A DNA stretch of 38,776 nucleotides from Chitinophagales bacterium (GCA_018401955.1 JAGYJT010000026.1:1-38776), one strand, 5' to 3'. Counted from the first letter of the stretch, positions 15,923 to 25,596 are shown. Numbers and translations are program-made. The notes: generated by a model not told the origin, from the letters alone.

Positions 15923-17887
15923 ATGAAAAGGATTTTACTCACTCTCTCTTGCGCACTGCTTATAGTTACAACCTATGGTCAGCTGCCTGTAAGTTACCTG
16001 CACAAGGCCAACTTAGTATCTACTGCAAATTTACCTGCAAAGCCTGCTGGTGGTTCAGCACGCGGCATTTCTCAATTTGAAGTTAGCTACCATGACATGG
16101 ATCGCTTGCAGTCTGATGCTGATGGTTTTACTTTTGGCTATTTTGGTTGGGATTTGAACAAAAATTTCGATGTTTCTTGTACACCACTTGATACATTGGA
16201 TGACAATACCATTAGCTGGGCAGCAGTTGTTTTTGATAGTATCTACGACTATCAAACCTCTACTCCTTACAATAAGAGCACTTTCACTTCAATGAGCGTT
16301 GACACGGTTTACTTTTTGTACAACCACGTAAACACTTCAGGTCTTGAGGATACTTTGATTGTATCTATCTACCAAGTAGCGCCTACAGCTGCAGGTATTG
16401 CACTTGATGCTTCTCAAAAAGAATTTACAAACACTTTGTTGTGGTCTGATACGCTATTGACTGATGTGGGTTTGACACCAACTGGCGGTACTGATTTGTA
16501 CTTTGCTGGTATCCCTACTGGCGGTGTTACTATTCCTGCAGGTGAAGGTTTCGTAGTTCGTTTGGACTATGCTGGCCCTAAAGAAGATTTATTCAATCTA
16601 GCTGATGGTAACCGTTTGGAGTGTGACAATGCAGGCGCTGCCTCTGTAGCACTTATTGCTAACAACTCTTTCCGCTACTACAACGGAGGTAACTATACTC
16701 CAACTTGTAGCGATTTGAGCGGTGTTGGTCCATTGGTATTCCCATCATTACCTGCCAACTGTAATCAGTTTTACTTCCAAAACTTCGCAATTTCTGCAGT
16801 AGTAACTGTTGATGCTCCATTGTCTGCATCGGCTACTGCATCTGAAGTTGTTGGTTGCCCTGGTGCATTTGTTACACTTAATGCAGGTGCAAGTGGTGGT
16901 TCAGGTGATTACACTTTCACTTGGAGCGGTAACGGTAACTTTACTTCACCTAACTCGGCTACTACAAGTGTAGCTTTGCCAAGCGGTAATGGCGTTGAAA
17001 CCTACACCGTAACAGTAGAAGACAACATTGAAAATACTACAGAAGTAAGCACAGTTAACGTAACTGTACGTGGTATTACTGTAAGCCTTGGTAACGACAC
17101 TACATTGAACTGTGGTGATAGCGTTTTGGTAGCTGCTAACACAACTGGTTTCTTGAATGGTTCACAGTTTGCTTGGAGCACTGGTGCAACTACTCAATCT
17201 ATCTTCCTTAAAGGCGGTGCTACTTACACGGTTACTGTAACCAACAGTGCTGGTTGTACTACTACTGACTCTAAAGTGGTTGGTTTGAACGTAAACCAAA
17301 CTGTATCTTTTGCTGCTAGCACTTTCTACAACGGTAACGAAGATGATACCTTGGTACTATCTCAAAACCGTGCTTGCCAAAGCGAGTTGGTATTCTTTAA
17401 CAATACCTCTTCAGATCAATCAAATGCATGGTCTTTTGAGTGGGATTACGGCGATCAAACTGGTAGCGTAAACGTTAATGGTTTGAAAGCATATGCCAAC
17501 ACAGGTGTGTTTACGGTAACCCTTACTGCTAGCGATGCTTCAGGTTGTATTATTGCATCTAGCCCGCTACAGGTTCAAATTTTACCATCTAACCACCCAT
17601 TATGTGGAGTTGGTATAGCAGAGCTTCAGTTGTTGTCTAACATTAGCTTGTTCCCTAATCCTAACAACGGAACTTTCACTGTTGACATGACCAATGTTAC
17701 TGCAGATGATGCTAGCATTATGGTTGTTGATATGATGGGCAAAACAGTTGCTACTGTTAACACCTTCTCTACTACTGCTAACCCAGTACAAGCAATCGAC
17801 ATGACTAATGCTGCTAATGGCATCTACTTCGTTCGTATCACTGCGAATGGTGTAACTGCTACAAGTAAAATTAGTGTTGCTAAGTAA
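15923..17887 (+). CDS. Abundant T9SS-secreted protein with Ig/PKD-like domains
   Basis: A 654-residue exported protein. Residues 1-20 are a signal peptide (MKRILLTLSCALLIVTTYGQ). Residues of about 40-295 are beta-rich with no family I recognise. Residues of about 305-385 are an Ig/PKD-like domain starting after VVGCPGAFVTL. A second repeat follows (LGNDTTLNCGDSVLVAA and WSTGATTQSI), then a PKD domain with WDYGDQTGS. Residues 569-654 are a T9SS type A sorting domain (LFPNPNNGTFTVDM, then NGIYFVRITANG). Codon choice differs from its neighbours: after the third codon its arginines are CGT/CGC, glycine is mostly GGT and asparagine mostly AAC. With a consensus promoter and a strong terminator this points to high expression. 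It is probably an adhesive or structural surface protein, and no enzymatic motif is seen. Confidence 0.85.
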   Translation: MKRILLTLSCALLIVTTYGQLPVSYLHKANLVSTANLPAKPAGGSARGISQFEVSYHDMDRLQSDADGFTFGYFGWDLNKNFDVSCTPLDTLDDNTISWAAVVFDSIYDYQTSTPYNKSTFTSMSVDTVYFLYNHVNTSGLEDTLIVSIYQVAPTAAGIALDASQKEFTNTLLWSDTLLTDVGLTPTGGTDLYFAGIPTGGVTIPAGEGFVVRLDYAGPKEDLFNLADGNRLECDNAGAASVALIANNSFRYYNGGNYTPTCSDLSGVGPLVFPSLPANCNQFYFQNFAISAVVTVDAPLSASATASEVVGCPGAFVTLNAGASGGSGDYTFTWSGNGNFTSPNSATTSVALPSGNGVETYTVTVEDNIENTTEVSTVNVTVRGITVSLGNDTTLNCGDSVLVAANTTGFLNGSQFAWSTGATTQSIFLKGGATYTVTVTNSAGCTTTDSKVVGLNVNQTVSFAASTFYNGNEDDTLVLSQNRACQSELVFFNNTSSDQSNAWSFEWDYGDQTGSVNVNGLKAYANTGVFTVTLTASDASGCIIASSPLQVQILPSNHPLCGVGIAELQLLSNISLFPNPNNGTFTVDMTNVTADDASIMVVDMMGKTVATVNTFSTTANPVQAIDMTNAANGIYFVRITANGVTATSKISVAK

Positions 17888-17913
17888 TTAGTACTAGTCG
17901 AACAATATATATA

Positions 17914-17947
17914 AGCGCCTCTTCCGCTTGGAAGGGGCGCTTTTTTA
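17914..17947 (+). terminator. Rho-independent terminator after the T9SS protein gene
   Basis: AGCGCCTCTTCC (17914-17925) pairs with GGAAGGGGCGCT (17930-17941), all 12 positions pairing with one G-U wobble, around the tetraloop GCTT. A run of T follows to 17947. Confidence 0.9.
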
Positions 17948-17983
17948 TTAGTCAAAATTATAGACTACAAAAACACAATAAAG

Positions 17984-18015
17984 ATTGTAAAAAGTTGGAC
18001 TTTTGATTACCTTTG
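17984..18015 (+). promoter_or_regulatory. Promoter of tRNA-Ala
   Basis: ATTG at 17984-17987 and TACCTTTG at 18008-18015 are 20 bases apart; the -7 element matches TAnnTTTG exactly. Transcription should start a few bases before the tRNA 5' end at 18029. Confidence 0.65.
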
Positions 18016-18028
18016 TGCTTCCAATTAA

Positions 18029-18105
<77 letters not shown>

Positions 18106-18106
18106 G

Positions 18107-18136
18107 GCCCTACCACCTCGGTAGGGTCTTTTTTTA
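18107..18136 (+). terminator. Terminator after tRNA-Ala
   Basis: CCCTACC (18108-18114) pairs with GGTAGGG (18120-18126) around a 5-base loop, followed by TC and seven T. It makes the tRNA a single-gene transcript separate from dnaE. Confidence 0.88.
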
Positions 18137-18201
18137 TGGTTTAGTGGATAACAAGTCAACAACTTTTCCATTTCTCGCTTCTACTTGGAACCCCGTTTCG
18201 G

Positions 18202-18209
18202 TATATTTG
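18202..18209 (+). promoter_or_regulatory. Possible -7 element of the dnaE promoter
   Basis: TATATTTG matches TAnnTTTG exactly and lies 45 bases before the dnaE ATG. No TTTG is present 19-21 bases upstream, so this rests on one element only. Confidence 0.4.
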
Positions 18210-18254
18210 TTAGCGTATTACCACCGCTTATAAGCAACCCCCAAATATAACGTT

Positions 18255-21200
18255 ATGCCCGAGTTTTGCCACCTGCACTGCCATACCCAGTATTCGCTAC
18301 TTGATGGCGCCGCTGACATTGACCGCATGATGAAGAAGGCCAAGGCCGATGGTCAGCCAGGCATTGCCATTACCGACCATGGCAATATGTTCGGTGCGTT
18401 TAAGTTTTACCTTTCGGCACTCAAAAACGGCATTAAACCCATATTGGGCTGTGAGTTTTATATAGTAGAGGATAGGCACCAAAAAACCTTTGAAAAGGGC
18501 ACCCGCGATAAGCGTTATCACCAATTGCTGCTGGCCAAAAATGCCCAAGGGTACAAGAATCTTTCAAAGCTTTGCTCATTGGGTTTTACCGAAGGGCTAT
18601 GGGGCAACTTTCCGCGTATTGATATGGAGCTGTTGAAGCAATATAGCGAAGGACTTATTGCTTCAACCTGTTGTGTAGCGGCCATGGTGCCCCGTACTTG
18701 GCTGGAGGAAGGCCCAGATGCTGCCGAAAAGGTGTTTTTGGAATACTTGGACTTGTTTGGTGAAGACTATTACATAGAGATACAACGACACGGCCTTAAA
18801 GGTATTGACCAAGATGGGGTGAACGAGTTTTTGATAGAAATGAGCAAGAAACACAACGTAAAGCTCATTGCCACCAACGACTCGCACTATGTAGATAAAA
18901 GCGACGCTGAGGCACATGACATATTGCTGTGCATAAACACGGGGGCTTTTCAAAGTACACCAAAGGGTGATGCCAAAGGAGAGAGGTTTGGTTTTGAAAA
19001 CGACGAGTTCTATTTCAAGACTAAGGATGAGATGTACGAATTGTACAAAGACATTCCGGAGGCGATGGAAAATACCATCGAGATATTTGAGAAGATAGAT
19101 ACACCCAAGTTGAAGCGCGACATTTTGCTGCCCAACTTTACCTTGCCCAAGGAGTTTTTAAACATGGATGATTACTTGAAGCACGTAAGCTTTGAGGGCG
19201 CCCGCAAACGTTATGGCGCCGCACTGCCCAGCGAGGTGGTAGAACGCTTAGAGTTTGAGCTGAAGGTAATGAAGGATATGGGCTTTGCCGGGTATTTCTT
19301 GATTGTGCAAGACTTTATAGCGGCAGCCAGAAAGATGGGGGTAGCCGTTGGCCCGGGGCGGGGTTCGGCTGCTGGTTCGCTGGTGGCCTTTTGTACGGGT
19401 ATAACCAATATCGATCCGATAAAGTACAACTTGCTTTTCGAACGTTTCCTTAATCCAGAGCGTGTGAGCATGCCCGATATTGATATTGACTTTGACGATG
19501 ACAACCGCCAACGGGTGATTGACTATGTGGTTGATAAATACGGGCAAAACCAAGTAGCGCAAATTATTACCTACGGCACTATGGCGGCCAAAAGCTCTAT
19601 TAAAGACGTGGGCCGCGTAATGCAATATCCATTGGCAGAAACGGATAAACTTACCAAGATGATACCAGAGGTATTGGGTATATCGTTGGAGCAAGCGTAT
19701 GAGGATAGTGCTGAACTTAAAGAAATATTAAAAGGGGATAGTGAAGCCAGTAAAGTTTTGAGGCTTGCTAAAACCTTGGAAGGCTCGGTGCGCCAGCGCG
19801 GTATACACGCCGCAGGCGTAATTATTGCACCAGAGGATATCACCAACTACATACCCGTATGTACCGCCAAAGATTCACCACTATTGGTTACCCAGTTTGA
19901 TGGGAAGGTGATTGAGAGCGCAGGTATGTTGAAAATGGACTTCTTAGGGCTAAAAACCCTTTCCATTATTCGCGATGCTATAAAAAACGTGAAGGCTAGC
20001 CGCGGTATTGACATTGACCCAGATGAAATACCACTTGACGACTTAAAAACCTTTGAGCTATACCAAAACGGTGAGACTATTGGTACGTTCCAGTTTGAGA
20101 GTGATGGTATGAGGCAGTATCTGCGCCAACTTAAGCCCACTAATATTGAAGATTTGATTGCCATGAACGCCTTGTATCGCCCTGGCCCAATGGACTACAT
20201 CCCTAACTTTATTGACCGAAAGCAGGGTAGGGAAGAGGTAGAGTATCCGCATGAGTGGCTTGAGGGAATCCTTAAGCCTACCTATGGTATTATGGTATAC
20301 CAAGAGCAAATTATGCAAACCGCGCAGATAATTGCAGGGTTTAGCCTCGGTAAAGCCGATTTGCTACGCCGAGCAATGGGTAAGAAGGATATGGCTGCCA
20401 TGGCCAAAATGGAGGAGGAGTTTATTGCTGGTGGGCAAGAGAAGGGCGTTGACCCTAAAAACGCCAAAGAGACCTTTGCCATAATGAGTAAATTTGCGAG
20501 TTACGGTTTCAACCGCTCGCACTCGGCAGCTTATTCGGTGGTGGCTTTTCAAACGGCGTACCTCAAAGCTAATTATCCTGCAGAATACATGGCTTCGGTG
20601 CTTACGCACAACATGGGCGACATCAAGAAGGTTGAATTTTTTCTATCGGAGTGTAACCGGATGAAGGTTAAGGTGCTGGGCCCTGACGTAAATGAGAGCA
20701 ACGTAAAATTTGCCGTAAACGATAAAGGTGAAATCAGGTTTGCCTTATCTGCAATTAAAGGTGTGGGCTCGGCTGCGGTTGAAGAGCTGGTGCTTGAGCG
20801 TGAAAAGAACGGACCTTTCTCAAGTATTTTTGATTTGGCTAAGCGTGCCAATTTGCGCTCTGTGAACAAGAAGGCTTTTGAAAGCTTAGCATATGCCGGT
20901 GGCTTTGATTCATTTGGATACACCCGAAGCACTTACTTTTTTAACATACCTGCTGATAACATGACAGTGCTGGAGAAGGTGGTTAAGTTTGGCAATAGCT
21001 ATCAGCGCGACCAAGAGAGCTCTAAGCTGTCGTTGTTTGGCGATGCTGCAAACGAGAGCGCGGTAGAAGAGCCTGCTATACCCGAGGTAGAACCTTGGGG
21101 CACTATTGTTGAGCTTAACCAAGAAAAAGACCATACGGGCATTTACCTTAGTGGACATCCATTGGATACATATAAATTAGAGATGAGCAAGTTTGTAACC

Positions 21201-21734
21201 TGCTCGTTGCAAGATATTGAAACCGTGCAAGGTAGGGAAGTAAGTGTTGGTGGTATTATTACTAGTGCTAGCCATAGGTTGACCAAAACCGGAAACAAGT
21301 TTGGCTCGTTTACTATGGGCGACTACGACGGCTCGTATGAGTTTGTGCTGTTTGGCGAAGACTATGTAAAGCACAGTGCTTACCTTGCTGAGGGGTACAT
21401 GCTGCTTATAAGGGGCAGTTACCAGCTTAGGCGCCACAGCGAAGATAAGTGGGAGTTTAAAATAAGGCACATTGAGTTGCTAGATGATTTGCGCGATAAG
21501 TATGTTAAAGAGGTGCGCATAGGCATACCATTGGCAGACATTGATGAGAAGCTGATTAATGAAATAGAAGGGCTTTGCAAAACGTATAAAGGCAATGTAA
21601 ACCTCAGCTTTACGGTAATTGACGACCAAGATAACCGCCTTGAAGGTACCTCAGGTAAATATAAACTAAGGCTTGATAACGAAGTGATTAGCTATTTGGA
21701 TAACCACCCAGTGTTGAAGTACAGGGTAAATTAA
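18255..21734 (+). CDS. dnaE: DNA polymerase III alpha subunit
   Basis: The replicative polymerase, 1159 residues, full length for DnaE. Order of domains: an N-terminal PHP domain (HLHCHTQYSLLDGAADID at 6-23); the C-family polymerase core with GPGRGSAAGS near 366-375 and the catalytic aspartates in PDIDIDFDDDNRQ near 406-418; the fingers/thumb-side segment RQRGIHAAGVIIAP; a helix-hairpin-helix region around residue 835 (ALSAIKGVGSAAVEEL); and a C-terminal OB-fold (REVSVGGIITSASHRLTKTGNKFGSFTMGD begins it, quoted here only as position of about residues 995-1025). It acts in the cytosol as part of the replisome. It sits alone between tRNA-Ala and a convergent regulator gene 38 bases away. Confidence 0.97.
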   Translation: MPEFCHLHCHTQYSLLDGAADIDRMMKKAKADGQPGIAITDHGNMFGAFKFYLSALKNGIKPILGCEFYIVEDRHQKTFEKGTRDKRYHQLLLAKNAQGYKNLSKLCSLGFTEGLWGNFPRIDMELLKQYSEGLIASTCCVAAMVPRTWLEEGPDAAEKVFLEYLDLFGEDYYIEIQRHGLKGIDQDGVNEFLIEMSKKHNVKLIATNDSHYVDKSDAEAHDILLCINTGAFQSTPKGDAKGERFGFENDEFYFKTKDEMYELYKDIPEAMENTIEIFEKIDTPKLKRDILLPNFTLPKEFLNMDDYLKHVSFEGARKRYGAALPSEVVERLEFELKVMKDMGFAGYFLIVQDFIAAARKMGVAVGPGRGSAAGSLVAFCTGITNIDPIKYNLLFERFLNPERVSMPDIDIDFDDDNRQRVIDYVVDKYGQNQVAQIITYGTMAAKSSIKDVGRVMQYPLAETDKLTKMIPEVLGISLEQAYEDSAELKEILKGDSEASKVLRLAKTLEGSVRQRGIHAAGVIIAPEDITNYIPVCTAKDSPLLVTQFDGKVIESAGMLKMDFLGLKTLSIIRDAIKNVKASRGIDIDPDEIPLDDLKTFELYQNGETIGTFQFESDGMRQYLRQLKPTNIEDLIAMNALYRPGPMDYIPNFIDRKQGREEVEYPHEWLEGILKPTYGIMVYQEQIMQTAQIIAGFSLGKADLLRRAMGKKDMAAMAKMEEEFIAGGQEKGVDPKNAKETFAIMSKFASYGFNRSHSAAYSVVAFQTAYLKANYPAEYMASVLTHNMGDIKKVEFFLSECNRMKVKVLGPDVNESNVKFAVNDKGEIRFALSAIKGVGSAAVEELVLEREKNGPFSSIFDLAKRANLRSVNKKAFESLAYAGGFDSFGYTRSTYFFNIPADNMTVLEKVVKFGNSYQRDQESSKLSLFGDAANESAVEEPAIPEVEPWGTIVELNQEKDHTGIYLSGHPLDTYKLEMSKFVTCSLQDIETVQGREVSVGGIITSASHRLTKTGNKFGSFTMGDYDGSYEFVLFGEDYVKHSAYLAEGYMLLIRGSYQLRRHSEDKWEFKIRHIELLDDLRDKYVKEVRIGIPLADIDEKLINEIEGLCKTYKGNVNLSFTVIDDQDNRLEGTSGKYKLRLDNEVISYLDNHPVLKYRVN

Positions 21735-21772
21735 CCAAGCAGGGCAATGGGTACTAAACCTAACATACGTGT

Positions 21773-22840
21773 TTAATTGAGCAGGTCTTTGAGCTTTTTT
21801 TCATCCAGTACATATATTTTACCACCTACAATCTCAATATACTTTTCGCTTTTAAAGTCGCTAAGTATTCTAATAAGCGATTCGGTGGCAGTGCCTACTA
21901 CCTGTGCCAATGCTTCTCTCGAAATTTCTAGCTTTGGTTTATCGTTGTCATCGCTTTTATACTTTTCATTTACCTGTAGCAGGCCATTTGCAATACGTTT
22001 GCGCAGCGAGTTGTAAGCTAGGTTAAGCAGCTGTTCTTCCTTTTCAATCAAGTTTTGAGCCAGCAGCTTTATAAACTTTTCGGCAACCATTTTATCACTG
22101 CCTATTACATTCAAAAATTCAGTTTTAGGTATAAGCAGTAGCTCGCTATCATCAAGTGCCTCTGCGGTATCTTGGTAGGTGGTATCTTCTAATAAGGTTG
22201 TATAACCGAAAAATTCGCCCTCTTTATATATGGCAGTAATGAGCTCTTTGCCATCGTCGTTTATCTTAAAGGTTTTTATTTTCCCCTTTGCTACAAAGTA
22301 CAAATATTGCGGGCGCTTGCCATAATAATAAATCTCCTGCTTTTTCTTGAACTCAAAGGTTTCATACTGTTCATTTTCAGCCGTAATACCTTTTCCGGCA
22401 TGTCTTAAAAACTCATTAATCCCTTCAGCAGTTTGAGGTACATCGGCACGCACCATGGCACTTTTTTTCAATCGGGCCTCTACTGCGTTCAACAACTCAA
22501 TATCATCAAAGGGTTTGGTTATATAGTCATCAGCTCCCATTTCCATACCCTTCCTAAAGTCGGTTCTATCGGCCTTAGCTGTAAGAAATATAAATGGGAT
22601 GGCAGCGGTTGTTTCATTTTTACTCAAGGCATGCAATACCCCGTAGCCATCCATTTCGGGCATCATTATATCGCAAATAATGAGGTCGGGCGTGGCAGAT
22701 AGTGCCAACTTAACCCCAATCTTACCGTTTTCGGCTGTGAGTACTTCATATTGGGATAACTCCAGTATCTCGGCAGTATTTTCTCTTACTTCGGTATTGT
22801 CTTCAATCAGCAGGATACGTTTCATCGTCAAAAGTTTCAT
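21773..22840 (-). CDS. Response regulator fused to a Crp/Fnr-type transcription factor
   Basis: A protein of 355 residues (350 if it starts at the second ATG, 22825). Residues of about 6-128 are a receiver domain with phospho-acceptor D57 in LIICDIMMPEMDG, the acidic pair E13-D14 and K in ITKPFDD. Residues of about 145-270 are a cyclic-nucleotide-binding-like beta roll (YLYFVAKGKIKTF, then EGEFFGYTTLLED). The roll lacks the Arg-Ser pair that contacts cAMP in Crp, so cAMP binding is doubtful. Residues of about 275-355 are a winged HTH (ISREALAQVVGTATESLIRIL). It begins one base after the kinase stop, so the two genes are cotranscribed and probably form a two-component pair controlling transcription. 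The signal and targets are unknown. Confidence 0.88.
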   Translation of the reverse strand: MKLLTMKRILLIEDNTEVRENTAEILELSQYEVLTAENGKIGVKLALSATPDLIICDIMMPEMDGYGVLHALSKNETTAAIPFIFLTAKADRTDFRKGMEMGADDYITKPFDDIELLNAVEARLKKSAMVRADVPQTAEGINEFLRHAGKGITAENEQYETFEFKKKQEIYYYGKRPQYLYFVAKGKIKTFKINDDGKELITAIYKEGEFFGYTTLLEDTTYQDTAEALDDSELLLIPKTEFLNVIGSDKMVAEKFIKLLAQNLIEKEEQLLNLAYNSLRKRIANGLLQVNEKYKSDDNDKPKLEISREALAQVVGTATESLIRILSDFKSEKYIEIVGGKIYVLDEKKLKDLLN

Positions 22841-22841
22841 T

Positions 22842-24395
22842 TCAATTTATGGGTATGCTTATAGTAAACGTTGAGCCTTTTTCGGGCTCGGTGGCAACAT
22901 CAATGGTACCATTTAACAGCTCAAGATACTTACCTACAATATGCAGGCCCAAACCAGTACCAGGAATGTTGTGTGCACTCCGTGCACGGAAAAAGCGTTC
23001 GAACAGGTATTGCAAATCTTCTTTAGGAATGCCGATACCACTATCCTTTACGGCAACTACTAGGTTATTATGGTTACCAGAAATGTGAACATTAATCTCG
23101 GAATTTTCTGGTGAAAACTTGATAGCGTTGGAAAGGAGATTAATCAATATGTTGGTCAGCAATCGCTTATCGGTTGTAACGGCTGGCATGGTAAATGGGG
23201 CAATAATAATTTGTTGCCCTGGTTTTGCAAGGGCTTGTAACTCACTGGCTAATTCATTGATAAACTCAGTGAGCTCAAATGTTTCGGGGTTAACCGCCAA
23301 TAACCCCTCCTCGAGCTTGCCCAATTGCAGCAAGTCTTCAAGCAAGGTAGTCATGTGTTTTACGGAGCCTTTTATGCGGTTAATGTGTTTTTCACGCTTC
23401 AACTGGTCGTCGGTAGCTTCATATTTGCCAATGAGTGATGCGGATGACAAAATAGTACTTAACGGCGTACGAAACTCATGCGAGACAGTAGATACAAAGC
23501 GGCTTTTCAAATCACCCAGTTCTTTTTCTTTGATAAGCGATTCGGCCAATTCGTTTTTGCTTTTTTCCAGCTGCTCCAAGGTTTCGCTAAGCATTATGGT
23601 TCGCTCTTGTACCTTATGCTCAAGCACCGTGTTCAAGGTTTTTACCTCTCGGTTTACCTCTTCAAGTTCTAAAGACTTTTGGTTGAATTTAGCTTCTGTT
23701 TGTTTTCTTACAGTAATGTCAATAATAAAGGCAATTACAAAAGCTTGGTTGCCGTAGTTATAATGGCTCAAACTTACCTCAACCGGAAAAACGCTACCAT
23801 CCTTTCTTCTTGCAAAAAGGTCTCTACCGTTACCCATTGAGCGGTTTGATGGATTTTTGTGAAATCCCTTAACGTGCTCAACATGCTTTGTGCGAATGGC
23901 TTCGGGCAGCAGCATCTCAATGCGGTTACCAATCATTTCAGCCTCGCTATAGCCAAAAAGCTGCTGTGCATGTGGGTTGGCTAAAACTATATTACCTCTA
24001 TCGTTGGTGAGTATAATTCCTTCGGTAGCATAATTGATAAGGGAGCTTACCTGCTTGGTGTTGGCATCTTTTTGCTTCTCTACCCGCAATATGTAAAGCA
24101 CAAAATATAGTGCCATTACTATAACCAGCAATGCACTAAAGTGATTTAACAGGGCAAACAAATCAGTATATTGCCCCGAAGAGATTAACCCAGTTAACAA
24201 AAATACCGAAGACAGTACTGCAACGGTAAGTGGTACCAGGTTTTTATTGGAAAAGTAGGTAAAAATAACGGCCACTATAAACCCATACCCTGAGAAATAT
24301 TGCTCAGGGTAGCCAAGTTCAATAATGCCACACACTAGTAGCAATGGCAAACTTAGCCACGAGATGTATTTTGCTATACCATATCTACTTTTCAT
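22842..24395 (-). CDS. Membrane PAS-domain sensor histidine kinase
   Basis: A 517-residue inner-membrane kinase. There are four membrane segments at about 10-29, 34-50, 53-73 and 80-104. A PAS domain covers about 113-235 (INYATEGIILTNDRGNIVLA, then RRKDGSVFPVEVSLS), and a coiled coil about 240-290. The phospho-acceptor helix has H306 in VSHEFRTPLSTIL. The ATPase domain has the N box NLLSNAIKFSPENSEI and the G boxes DSGIGIP and GTGLGLHIVGKYLE. The very short periplasmic loops suggest it senses something in the membrane or, through PAS, in the cytosol. It is upstream of and adjacent to the regulator gene. Confidence 0.92.
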   Translation of the reverse strand: MKSRYGIAKYISWLSLPLLLVCGIIELGYPEQYFSGYGFIVAVIFTYFSNKNLVPLTVAVLSSVFLLTGLISSGQYTDLFALLNHFSALLVIVMALYFVLYILRVEKQKDANTKQVSSLINYATEGIILTNDRGNIVLANPHAQQLFGYSEAEMIGNRIEMLLPEAIRTKHVEHVKGFHKNPSNRSMGNGRDLFARRKDGSVFPVEVSLSHYNYGNQAFVIAFIIDITVRKQTEAKFNQKSLELEEVNREVKTLNTVLEHKVQERTIMLSETLEQLEKSKNELAESLIKEKELGDLKSRFVSTVSHEFRTPLSTILSSASLIGKYEATDDQLKREKHINRIKGSVKHMTTLLEDLLQLGKLEEGLLAVNPETFELTEFINELASELQALAKPGQQIIIAPFTMPAVTTDKRLLTNILINLLSNAIKFSPENSEINVHISGNHNNLVVAVKDSGIGIPKEDLQYLFERFFRARSAHNIPGTGLGLHIVGKYLELLNGTIDVATEPEKGSTFTISIPIN

Positions 24396-24488
24396 GAAGT
24401 ACCACTAATATAACTATTAACTATGGACATCGTAAAGTAAAAGTACTGCACGTTGGCAATCTTTTATAAAGCGGGTGCTGCCATCAAA

Positions 24489-25596
24489 TTAATCTTCAAT
24501 TTTACCGCTGCCCTCAAAGGTTTTGTTCAGCAAAAAGGCTTTAATAAAGCCGTCTAAGTCACCATCTAATACAGCTTGGGAATTGCCCACTTCGTAACCG
24601 GTTCGGGCATCTTTAACCAATTTGTATGGGTGCAATACATACGAGCGTATTTGCGAGCCCCACTCAATCTTCATCTTGTTTCCCTCTACCTTGTCTCGTT
24701 CCTCGTTGCGTTTGCGCATCTCAATTTCATAGAGGCGACTTTTTAGCATTTGCAAAGCCCGTTCGCGGTTTTGTCCTTGGCTACGGGTTTCTTGGCACTC
24801 AACCACCAAGCCCGAAGGTGCGTGGCGTACCCTTACGGCTGTTTCTACTTTGTTTACGTTCTGTCCACCAGCACCGCTACTACGGAAGGTGTCCCAATCC
24901 AAGTCGCTTGGGTTGATGGTGATTTCTATCGTATCATCTACCATAGGGTATACAAACACCGATGCAAAAGAGGTATGCCTGCGCTTGGCTGAATCGAAAG
25001 GGGATATACGCACCAAGCGGTGCACACCGCTTTCAGCCTTTAAGTAGCCATAAGCAAATGGCCCCTCAAACTGAAGTGTTACTGATTTTATACCAGCCAC
25101 ATCGCCATCTACCTTATCCAGTTCACTTACCTTCATGCCGTGGCTTTCGCCCCACATAACGTACATACGCATCAAAATTGACGCCCAGTCGCAGCTCTCG
25201 GTACCGCCGGCACCCGAGTTAATTTCCAATACACCTGCCAATTGGTCTTCAGGCGCGTTGAGCGTAGATTTCATCTCTAGCTCTTCTAAGGCATCTTCTG
25301 CTTTACCAAACTGTTCTTTTAGTTCGGGTTCGGTTACCTCACCTTCTTTAAAGAACTCTAGTAGTACTTCAACCTCTTCAATAGTAGCCTCGGTAGATTG
25401 GTAATCCTTTACCCAGCCTTTATCTATTTTGATGCGTTTCATCACCTCCTCGGCTTTTTTCGGATCGTTCCAAAAACCCGGCTGTGTGGTTATTCTTTCG
25501 TTCTCTGCTATTTGATAAACTCGTTTATCAACGTCAAAGATACCTCCTCAGAGCGAGCAACTTGCTCTTAAGCTCTTTATAATACTCGATGGTCAT
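24489..25596 (-). CDS. prfB: Peptide chain release factor 2, programmed +1 frameshift
   Basis: RF2 recognises UGA and UAA. The gene is read from ATG 25596 for 20 codons to CTT at 25539-25537, where an in-frame TGA (25536-25534) stops frame 0. A +1 shift continues at GAC (from 25535) to the TAA at 24489, giving about 368 residues, the usual size. The shift-side segment reads DVDKRVYQIAENERITT in the new frame. Recognition and catalytic motifs are intact: GGQ in SSGAGGQNVNKVETA, and the hydrolysis-domain SGAGGTESCDWA. A start at 25445 would lose about 50 conserved residues. TATCTTTG at 25642-25635 is a probable -7 element. TlpA-like and small-protein genes lie upstream on the same strand. Confidence 0.96.
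25534..25548 (-). promoter_or_regulatory. prfB programmed frameshift site
   Basis: On the minus strand the site reads AGGAGG-TAT-CTT-TGA-C. An internal Shine-Dalgarno lies three bases before the slippery CTT, followed by the poor UGA-C stop. This is the same arrangement as the Escherichia coli site (AGGGGG-TAT-CTT-TGA-C). Low RF2 slows termination at UGA, so the ribosome slips to CUUU and makes RF2: an autoregulatory loop. Confidence 0.95.

Noticed and set aside
25446..25533. Starting prfB at 25445 as an ordinary 318-residue gene
   Set aside because: The upstream segment encodes conserved RF2 sequence in the same frame and is reached through a perfect frameshift site.
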